Of a DNA stretch of 7,299 nt, positions 1 to 4,944 are shown piece by piece. The notes beneath the pieces are model-generated. The model worked only from the letters and a program-made list of their open reading frames with translations, did not search any database and was not told the origin of the DNA. Numbering within the stretch: the stretch's first letter is position 1; each line of letters starts with the position of its first letter. The position numbers were made by a program, and so were the translations under genes. The stretch comes from Solirubrobacterales bacterium (lineage in GTDB: Bacteria; Actinomycetota; Thermoleophilia; Solirubrobacterales; Solirubrobacteraceae): positions 13,407 through 20,705 of the forward strand of contig PMKB01000035.1 in NCBI GenBank assembly GCA_003157595.1, read 5' to 3'.

Positions 1-1058
1 TAGATCGCCTGCCCAACCGTCACCCCGAACCGCGCAACTTTGGTGAGGCCGACCGGCAGCATGGTGATCAGGAACACGAGGATGAACGCGGCCAGGCAGC
101 GCCACGCACGCGGTCGCAGGTAAAGCGTCACGGCGATGGCCATGAGCACCACGATCCCCGCCACCACACATACGGCCGGCGCTTGCGAATACTTGACCCC
201 CACCAGGGCCTGAACAAACGTCTGAAAGAGTGCGATCGCCAGATAGTGCACCAACTCGGAAAGTGACGGCCGAACAGCCGGGCTGTAGTAGAAGCGGTAG
301 TAGTTGACGAGCGCAGCCGCGTCCAGCGCCACGTACCCGGCCCATGCCCTCCGCTCCCGCCACAGCGAGGCCAACCAGGTACGTGGGCCAGGATGACGCT
401 CGAGCACCAGCAGGCTGATGACCGCCAAATACGCCGGGAACAGGGTCGCCGTCTCATAGTCGAGCAGCGCCAGGGCGTAGGCCACAAATGATCCCACCAG
501 CAGCGTCCGGGATCCGCTCTCGCGCCAGCGCAGGTAACACCAGAGCGCAAACAGCATGAAGATGGTCGACGGCAGGATGTTCGCGGTCGCCGTCCACCAG
601 TAGAGCAGGCGAATGAGAAAAATCGACTGACCGAAGACGAGCGTGAACGCAAACGCAATCCAGCCGTTACCGAGGATCGTGCGCATCACCATTGCGAACA
701 CGACAAGCGCGGCCGCGTAGAGCGCAAGCTCGATGCCGTGTGCGAGCACAAAGTTGCCGGGCGCCAGCACCACGAGCAACTTGTCCAGCGCGCGACTGAC
801 GGGGGAGAAATGCTCGTACAGCCCCCTGCGCAGATAGGCCAGGCTGAAGCTCTGCGCCTGCGCCTGGCTCATGAACTCATAGTCGTCAACCAGGAAGAAC
901 GTGAAGCCCGTCAGCGCCGCGGCGCAGACGACCTGAAGCACCACCGACACTCCCCACAGCCAGACCGGTGGCCGCTGCCAGCGGCGTGCGCCGGTGGCGC
1001 CTGCGGCGGGCGAGAGCTGCGCCGACCGATCAGCGATCGGCGGGTTGATCTCGGTCAC
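1..1058 (-). CDS. Polytopic membrane protein, GT-C glycosyltransferase-like (3' end outside window)
   Basis: A GTG-started frame opens at 1058 and stays open for 352 codons to the window edge, where the last two bases (TA) are an incomplete codon. The product is strongly hydrophobic after a soluble N-terminus of about 30 residues. I see about nine or ten membrane segments, near residues 33-56, 105-128, 133-149, 153-176, 185-199, 202-219, 266-288, 295-313 and 320-338, with a weaker one near 239-254. Just after the first segment is an acidic LVDDYEF motif (Asp58-Asp59). An acidic pair in the first outer loop is typical of GT-C enzymes, which transfer sugars from polyprenyl-phosphate donors. The start overlaps the upstream stop as GTGA and has no Shine-Dalgarno, so translation is probably coupled to the GT2-methyltransferase. 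Function as a glycosyltransferase is inferred from topology, motif and neighbour; a flippase or other envelope membrane protein remains possible. Confidence 0.8.
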   Translation of the reverse strand, partial: MTEINPPIADRSAQLSPAAGATGARRWQRPPVWLWGVSVVLQVVCAAALTGFTFFLVDDYEFMSQAQAQSFSLAYLRRGLYEHFSPVSRALDKLLVVLAPGNFVLAHGIELALYAAALVVFAMVMRTILGNGWIAFAFTLVFGQSIFLIRLLYWWTATANILPSTIFMLFALWCYLRWRESGSRTLLVGSFVAYALALLDYETATLFPAYLAVISLLVLERHPGPRTWLASLWRERRAWAGYVALDAAALVNYYRFYYSPAVRPSLSELVHYLAIALFQTFVQALVGVKYSQAPAVCVVAGIVVLMAIAVTLYLRPRAWRCLAAFILVFLITMLPVGLTKVARFGVTVGQAI

Positions 1059-2572
1059 GCGGCATTGGGCGACTCGTCGATCAGCATCGGCGGCGGGCTG
1101 CTCTCGCAGTGGTAGACGAGCTGGTAGGCGAACAGCGTGGGACGGATCGCCACCGCCACCCGATCCAGCAGGCCCACAACGCGCCTCGCGCTTCCACCAT
1201 CGTGGGTGAGCACATCCAACGGCAGGCCCGTGAACTGCGTGCGAATCACCTTGAAGCCCGCTTGGCGCAGCTCACGCTCGATGCTGCGCCGCGTGAAGAA
1301 CCGCACGTGACCGCGATCCAGCAGGCCTCGTTGGTCGTAGTCGAAGATGCCGAGCAGCGCTCGCGCGCGCACATACCAGTGGGCGAAGTTCGGGACCGAC
1401 ACGATCAGCGTCCCGCGCGGCGTCAGCATGCTGTGCGCCTGTTCAAGCAGAAGCCCCGGCTCGCGCACATGCTCCAGCACGTCACCCGCAAGCACGATGT
1501 CAAACGGGCCCTCCGCCGCCACCTCCTCCGGCAGACCGCGGTCGAGGTTCGCCTGAATGAAGCGATCAAGGCGGTCGCGGGCGCCTGGCAATTCCACCAC
1601 GTCCACGCCCACGACGCGGTGACCGAGTGCGCGCGCACGCTCCGCGAGCAGGCCACCCGAGCAGCCAAGGTCGAGCAGCCTTCCCGCAGGCTGGTGCTGC
1701 AGCAATTTGAGAATCATCGCGTGCGAGCTGCCCGCGCTCTCCTTCAGCGCGTACTCCTCCCCGACGCTGCCGACGTTGTCGGAGCGAAAGCCGAGCTTCG
1801 CCAGGCGGTAGCGCACAACGTCCGTCGTGACGTCCCTGGCGTACCTTGCGCCGTTGACATAGCAGATCTCCTCGCCGTAGTAGGTCGGAATCGGCACCTC
1901 CACAATGCGCTTTCCGGAATCCACCAACTGGATGATGATCTGCGTGTCGAAGTTGAAACCATCAGAGTTGCGCTCGAACGGGATCGACCGCAGCGCCCGG
2001 ACGCTGTAGGCTCGGTATCCGGAGTGAAATTCACTCAGCCTGGTTCCCAGAAGGCGATTCTCGACACCGGTGAGCACCCTGTTGCCGAAGTACTTGTACA
2101 GCGGCATTCCGCCCTTGCGCGCCGCGCCTTTCACCATCATGCGCGAGCCCATCACGGCGTCGCATTCGCCGCGCTCCAGAGGCGCCACGATGTCCGCGAT
2201 GTACTCCGGCGCATACTGACCGTCCCCGTGCAACAGCACCACGATGTCGAGATCCTCTTCGATCGCGAGCCGGTAGCCCGCCTTCTGGTTGCCGCCATAG
2301 CCGAGGTTGTCCGGATGACGGATGATCGTCAGCGGCAGATCAGTCGCGATCTGCTGGTAGCCAAGGCCAACCAGGTAGGTCGAATCCTCGCTGGCGTCGT
2401 CGCATACGAACACCCGCGTGATCCGGTGGCGAAAGTCCTTCGGCAGGCGATCGAGCACCTGGGCCAATGTCGAGGCCGCGTTGTAGGCCACCACGAGAAT
2501 GCCAATCCGCGGCTCAACCTTCCCAGCCGAGCCGTTCCCCAGCGTCTCCACCTGCGAAGGACCGCCGCTCAT
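1055..2572 (-). CDS. Bifunctional GT2 glycosyltransferase / class I SAM-dependent methyltransferase
   Basis: This 505-residue protein joins two enzymes. Residues about 22-250 are a GT-A family 2 domain of the dolichol-phosphate-mannose-synthase type: the nucleotide-binding start ILVVAYN, the acidic FVCDDAS (Asp58-Asp59), NLGYGGN near 89, the HGDGQYAP metal/sugar site (Asp117) and the SGYRAYS acceptor region near 184-190. Residues about 290-450 are a Rossmann methyltransferase of the UbiG/Methyltransf_23 kind: motif I DLGCSGG (301-307), acidic Asp324 ending the second strand, FDIVLAGDVLEHV (357-369) and the LIVSVPN strand near 389-395. The enzyme probably charges a lipid phosphate with a sugar on the cytoplasmic face; the methyl acceptor is unknown. 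The frame is open back to 3034, but the extra 154 residues are Arg/Ala/Ser-rich and lack family features. ATG 2572 is chosen because it lies just before the GT2 domain and overlaps an upstream stop as ATGA. Confidence 0.93.
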   Translation of the reverse strand: MSGGPSQVETLGNGSAGKVEPRIGILVVAYNAASTLAQVLDRLPKDFRHRITRVFVCDDASEDSTYLVGLGYQQIATDLPLTIIRHPDNLGYGGNQKAGYRLAIEEDLDIVVLLHGDGQYAPEYIADIVAPLERGECDAVMGSRMMVKGAARKGGMPLYKYFGNRVLTGVENRLLGTRLSEFHSGYRAYSVRALRSIPFERNSDGFNFDTQIIIQLVDSGKRIVEVPIPTYYGEEICYVNGARYARDVTTDVVRYRLAKLGFRSDNVGSVGEEYALKESAGSSHAMILKLLQHQPAGRLLDLGCSGGLLAERARALGHRVVGVDVVELPGARDRLDRFIQANLDRGLPEEVAAEGPFDIVLAGDVLEHVREPGLLLEQAHSMLTPRGTLIVSVPNFAHWYVRARALLGIFDYDQRGLLDRGHVRFFTRRSIERELRQAGFKVIRTQFTGLPLDVLTHDGGSARRVVGLLDRVAVAIRPTLFAYQLVYHCESSPPPMLIDESPNAA

Positions 2573-2805
2573 CGGCTGCCAGCCGGGTAGGCCCGTGCAC
2601 CGCGCGCTCCGCGAGGGTGAGTGCGTGGGTGGGCGAACGCTTGCGCCATGCCATGCGCAGGATGCCCCGGCAACCCGCCGCCCGCGCTGAGCACCGGCGA
2701 GCGCACCACGGAGATGAGCGACGAGCATCGACGCGTGCGCGCGGCGAGCGCCGACGCCAGAGCTCGTCGCCGCCTGGATTGCAAAGACCTGCTGGGCCGA
2801 GACAT
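2569..2805 (-). CDS. Possible small Arg-rich protein (78 aa) leading the glycosyltransferase operon
   Basis: This frame starts MSRPSRSLQS and ends AYPAGSR. It has a strong Shine-Dalgarno (AAAGGAG, 2817-2811) five bases before its ATG, and its TGA overlaps the ATG of the glycosyltransferase as ATGA. Third codon positions in the middle of the frame are almost all G or C, unlike the competing glycosyltransferase frame over the same bases. The product is very basic, with RRRR near residues 11-14, two Cys-free halves apart from one cysteine near 27, no clear membrane segment and no family that I recognise. It may be a genuine small protein, or a leader ORF whose translation delivers ribosomes to the glycosyltransferase start, which has no Shine-Dalgarno of its own. 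A spurious ORF in GC-rich DNA cannot be excluded. Confidence 0.4.
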   Translation of the reverse strand: MSRPSRSLQSRRRRALASALAARTRRCSSLISVVRSPVLSAGGGLPGHPAHGMAQAFAHPRTHPRGARGARAYPAGSR

Positions 2806-2810
2806 CAGCG

Positions 2811-2817
2811 CTCCTTT
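2811..2817 (-). promoter_or_regulatory. Strong Shine-Dalgarno before the 78-codon ORF
   Basis: On the minus strand AAAGGAG lies five bases before ATG 2805. No start codon in the glycosyltransferase frame sits at a usable distance, so this site supports initiation of the small ORF and argues against the long 3034 start for the glycosyltransferase. Confidence 0.5.
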
Positions 2818-2823
2818 CGGCCG

Positions 2824-2869
2824 ACAGCTTAGGGGCTCGGCGTGGCGCTCGAAGCTGTGAGCGCCACGC
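2824..2869 (-). promoter_or_regulatory. Pseudoknot-capable inverted repeat in the leader of the glycosyltransferase operon
   Basis: Read on the minus strand, GCGTGGCGCTC (2869-2859) and GAGCGCCACGC (2850-2840) form a perfect 11-bp stem around the 8-base loop ACAGCTTC. Seven of the loop bases, ACAGCTT (2858-2852), are perfectly complementary to AAGCTGT (2830-2824), which follows the stem after nine bases and ends six bases before the AAAGGAG ribosome-binding site. The RNA could fold as an H-type pseudoknot, or switch between the stem and a longer-range hairpin. The connecting loop at the first junction would be zero bases, so some fraying of the stem would be needed. The pairing is seen directly; a regulatory role is inference from its position. 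Confidence 0.45.
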
Positions 2870-2876
2870 GTGGCGC
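2861..2876. repeat. Perfect 16-bp palindrome GCGCCACGCGTGGCGC
   Basis: The 16 bases are identical on both strands. The left half is also the 3' arm of the adjacent 11-bp inverted repeat, so three copies of the CGTGGCGC/GCGCCACG element lie within 2840-2876. In RNA it cannot form a hairpin by itself because it has no loop, so it is more likely a dyad protein site or a by-product of local duplication. Confidence 0.5.
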
Positions 2877-2911
2877 GACTGCGGCTGTCCGTCGATCCTG
2901 CCAAGGCACCC

Positions 2912-2931
2912 CCGGCGCGAGCCGGCGCGAG
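2912..2931. repeat. Tandem duplication of CCGGCGCGAG
   Basis: Two identical 10-bp units sit head to tail (2912-2921 and 2922-2931). There is no further copy nearby. It lies in the non-coding stretch upstream of the glycosyltransferase operon and has no evident role. Confidence 0.6.
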
Positions 2932-2978
2932 CAACATCGCCCAGCAAGCGTCGCGGTTCTGCTCGCTGGATAGCTCCC

Positions 2979-3006
2979 TTGACATGAGGGCAGATGGTGC
3001 TAAAAC
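2979..3006 (+). promoter_or_regulatory. Sigma70-like promoter on the plus strand
   Basis: A perfect -35 hexamer TTGACA (2979-2984) is followed after 16 bases by TAAAAC (3001-3006). The bases TGC before the -10 give an extended -10 arrangement. The expected transcription start is near 3013. The element points away from the glycosyltransferase operon and toward a stretch with no intact plus-strand gene, so it would make either a short RNA or an antisense transcript into the gabD 3' side. Confidence 0.45.
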
Positions 3007-3016
3007 AGATGGGTCG

Positions 3017-3037
3017 CCAAAGGAGGTCCTCCATTGG
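3017..3037. promoter_or_regulatory. 21-bp palindrome with embedded Shine-Dalgarno core
   Basis: The arms CCAA-n-GGAGG and CCTCC-n-TTGG are perfectly complementary around a single central T (3027), with only two further unpaired positions (3021 and 3033). It begins about four bases after the predicted start of the plus-strand promoter, a usual place for a repressor operator. It also contains AAAGGAGGT (3019-3027), an ideal ribosome-binding site on the plus strand. Which of the two roles applies, if either, cannot be decided from sequence. Confidence 0.45.
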
Positions 3038-3063
3038 ATCGAGTTACCCGTAGTCGGTCTTAG
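3034..3063 (+). CDS. Possible 9-codon leader peptide (MDRVTRSRS)
   Basis: A TTG codon lies seven bases after the GGAGG of a perfect Shine-Dalgarno and begins nine codons ending in TAG at 3061-3063. Three of the nine residues are arginine, each with a different codon (CGA, CGT, CGG). The upstream promoter and ribosome-binding site are the only support; no homologous leader peptide is recognised and no gene follows on this strand. It could be a remnant of the 5' end of a lost gene. Confidence 0.2.
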   Translation: MDRVTRSRS

Positions 3064-3180
3064 TTGTTCCGGCTTCGCGGCGCCCGGTTACACCCGCGAG
3101 ATGCCAGATGCCGCACTCGCTCGCGCTCTAAACGCGCAGCGTCGGGCGCCGCAGCCCGGATTCATCGCATCCCCGTCATG
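3064..3180. other. Non-coding stretch, small hairpin only
   Basis: No reading frame here looks coding. The only structure noted is a hairpin with arms CGGGC (3143-3147) and GCCCG (3154-3158) and a six-base loop, without a following T run. Confidence 0.4.
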
Positions 3181-3203
3181 ACCCCCTGACGCGCCGTCGG
3201 GGT
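3181..3203. terminator. Terminator-like GC hairpin without a U-tract
   Basis: ACCCC (3181-3185) pairs with GGGGT (3199-3203). Inside, a CT bulge is followed by GAC (3188-3190) pairing with GTC (3196-3198) around the loop GCGCC. On the minus strand it lies about 50 bases after the stop of the truncated surface-protein frame; on the plus strand it would end a transcript of about 190 bases from the promoter near 2979. High-GC actinobacterial terminators often lack a U run, but this weakens the call. Confidence 0.3.
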
Positions 3204-3250
3204 GTTGGGAGCAGCGGATTGCGTGCGGCGTGGCGCCCTGTCGGCTGGGT

Positions 3251-3457
3251 TCATCCAGTCGCGGACGTGCCGAACTGGTTCTTCGCCGCCGCGGCCTTGA
3301 TCTTCGTCGTCCTCACGACCTTGCCGCCGATCGCAAAGGTGGCCACGTAGGTGCCGACCTTCAGCTTCCCGATCTTCCAGGCGACGGTGTGGTTCGCGCT
3401 CAGCTTGAGATTTCGCGTGGTCGGGTTGCCTGCCGGACTCGGCGTAGACCCCGCCGG
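3251..3457 (-). pseudogene. C-terminal remnant of a surface/secreted protein with a beta-sandwich-like end
   Basis: A 68-codon open stretch on the minus strand ends in TGA (3253-3251) and has no usable start; it is closed upstream by an in-frame TAG at 3460-3458. It begins with a Pro/Ser/Thr/Gly linker (PAGSTPSPAGNPTT) and continues with alternating hydrophobic strands: NLKLSANHTVAWKIGKLKVG, then TYVATFAIGGKVVRTTKI and a short Lys/Ala tail. The linker followed by a K-L-x-x-GTY...GGK pattern resembles the last Ig-like or carboxypeptidase-regulatory-like strand pair at the end of secreted actinobacterial proteins. The gabD stop is only 18 bases upstream on the same strand. The likeliest history is deletion or rearrangement that removed the rest of the gene and placed gabD beside its tail. 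No specific family is claimed. Confidence 0.55.
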
Positions 3458-3475
3458 CTATCGACTTACTCCCCC

Positions 3476-4930
3476 CTACACGCCGATCCCCACATACTTC
3501 ACCGACAGATATTCCTCGATCCCCTCGGCTCCACCCTCACGCCCGAACCCTGACTGCTTGACGCCACCGAACGGCGCAGCCGTGTTTGACGGGACGCCCT
3601 GGTTGAGGCCGACCATGCCGGTGTCGAGGGCCTCGGCGACGCGCAGGGCGCGGCCGAGGTCTGAGGTGAAGACGTAGCCCATCAGGCCGTACTCGGTGTC
3701 GTTGGCCTTGGCGATCGCCTCCGCTTCGGTGTCGAAGCTGACGATCGGGGCGACGGGGCCGAAGATCTCCTCGGTGAGGACGCGGCTCTGGTCGGCGACG
3801 TGGGTGAGGACGGTTGGGCGGTAGAAGTAGCCGGGGCCTTCGAGCGGGCCGCCGCCGGTCAGGACGGTGGCGCCGCGGTCGACGGCGTCGGTGACGAGCT
3901 CGTGCACCTTGTCGCGCTGGATCGCGTCGATCAGCGGGCCGACGTCGGTGTCGGGGTCGACGCCGCGACCGAGGCGCAGCTGCTCCATGCGGGCGGCGAG
4001 GCGGCGGGCGAACTCCTCGGCGACCGGCGCGGCGACGTAGAGGCGGTTCGCGGAGGTGCAGGCCTCGCCCATGTTGCGCAGCTTGGCCATCATCGTCTGG
4101 TCGATCGCGAGCTCGAGGTCGGCGTCCTCGAACACCAGCAGCGCCGCGTTGCCGCCCAGCTCCATCGAGACGCGCAGCACGCGGTCCATCGCGCGGCGCG
4201 CGAGCAGACGGCCGACCTCGGTGGAGCCGGTGAACGAGAGCTTGCGCAGGCGCGGGTCGTCAAACAGCGGGTCGGTGACCGCGCCGGCGTGGGAGGTCGT
4301 GACGATGTTCAAAACCCCGGCCGGTAGGCCGGCCTGAGAAAGAATCTGCCCGAGTGCGAGCATCGACAGCGGCGTTTGCTTGGCGGGTTTGACGACCATC
4401 GTGCAGCCGGCGGCGAGCGCCGGGCCGATCTTGCGGGTGCCCATCGCGAGGGGGAAGTTCCAGGGCGTGATCAGCAGGCAGGGACCGACCGGCTGGCGCA
4501 TCGTCAACAGGCGCGCCTTGCCGTTGGGGCTCACCGAGTAGGAGCCGCGGATCCGCACCGCCTCCTCGCTGAACCAGCGCAGGAAGTCGTTGGCGTAGGC
4601 GACCTCGCCGCGTGCTTCGACGAGTGACTTGCCCATCTCGAGGCTCATCAGCATCGCCAACTCGTCGGTGCGCTCGTTGATCAGCTCGAACGCGCGGCGC
4701 AGGATCTCGCCGCGTTCGCGTGGCGGGTGGGCGCCCCAGGCGGCCTGGGCGTCGTGGGCCGCGGCCAGCGCGGCGAGCGCGTCGGCCTCGCCGGCGTCGG
4801 CGACCTCACACAGCGGCTGCCCGGTCGCGGGGTCCTCGACCTCGAGGCGCGCGCCCGAGCTCGCGGGCCGCCAGGCGCCTGCAATAAACAATTCCTTGGG
4901 TACGTCATTCAGTACTTCGGACTCGGTCAT
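3476..4930 (-). CDS. gabD: Succinate-semialdehyde dehydrogenase, NAD(P)+ (aldehyde dehydrogenase family)
   Basis: This complete 484-residue protein has the usual length for the family. It oxidises an aldehyde, most likely succinate semialdehyde, to the acid with NAD(P)+ in the cytoplasm, the last step of the GABA shunt. Visible family sites are PWNFP (Asn158), VVKPAKQTP (Lys181), the nucleotide-binding FTGSTEVG (233-240), MELGGN with the general base Glu257, the catalytic cysteine Cys291 in GEACTSANR, EEIFGP (Glu388) and the C-terminal PFGGVKQSGFGREG. Arg166 (TRKIGP) and Arg285 (KLRNMG) sit where arginines bind the substrate carboxylate in known SSADHs, which supports this substrate over other aldehydes. 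Where human SSADH has a second cysteine (C-x-C) that makes a redox switch, this protein has Ser293. ATG 4930 has a weak AAGG (4940-4937) six bases upstream. There are no GABA transaminase or transporter genes beside it. Specificity within the family is inferred. Confidence 0.9.
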   Translation of the reverse strand: MTESEVLNDVPKELFIAGAWRPASSGARLEVEDPATGQPLCEVADAGEADALAALAAAHDAQAAWGAHPPRERGEILRRAFELINERTDELAMLMSLEMGKSLVEARGEVAYANDFLRWFSEEAVRIRGSYSVSPNGKARLLTMRQPVGPCLLITPWNFPLAMGTRKIGPALAAGCTMVVKPAKQTPLSMLALGQILSQAGLPAGVLNIVTTSHAGAVTDPLFDDPRLRKLSFTGSTEVGRLLARRAMDRVLRVSMELGGNAALLVFEDADLELAIDQTMMAKLRNMGEACTSANRLYVAAPVAEEFARRLAARMEQLRLGRGVDPDTDVGPLIDAIQRDKVHELVTDAVDRGATVLTGGGPLEGPGYFYRPTVLTHVADQSRVLTEEIFGPVAPIVSFDTEAEAIAKANDTEYGLMGYVFTSDLGRALRVAEALDTGMVGLNQGVPSNTAAPFGGVKQSGFGREGGAEGIEEYLSVKYVGIGV

Positions 4931-4934
4931 GGGC

Positions 4935-4940
4935 TACCTT
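4935..4940 (+). promoter_or_regulatory. Candidate -10 element for a leaderless SpoIID transcript
   Basis: TACCTT fits the TANNNT consensus of actinobacterial -10 elements. Its spacing predicts a start at about 4945-4948, which is the ATG (4945) or the following GTG (4948). No Shine-Dalgarno precedes these starts, as expected for a leaderless mRNA. No convincing -35 is visible, and the upstream bases lie inside the gabD coding region. Confidence 0.25.
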
Positions 4941-4944
4941 GGGA

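Noticed and set aside
1109..2590. 493-codon open frame on the plus strand opposite the glycosyltransferase
   Set aside because: It is the antisense shadow of a clear GT2-methyltransferase; the translation is His/Arg/Ala-rich and shows no motifs. Long antisense frames are common in GC-rich DNA.
2573..3034. N-terminal extension of the glycosyltransferase to ATG 3034
   Set aside because: The extra 154 residues do not resemble a domain, the start has no Shine-Dalgarno of its own, and ATG 2572 directly precedes the GT2 domain.
2870..3181. 103-codon plus-strand ORF across the promoter and palindrome
   Set aside because: It has no ribosome-binding site at its start, it runs through the predicted promoter, and the translation has no recognisable features.
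2806..3250. Known riboswitch, tRNA or CRISPR array in the intergenic stretch
   Set aside because: I looked for conserved c-di-GMP, cobalamin and ydaO core sequences, tRNA arms and regularly spaced repeats, and found none.
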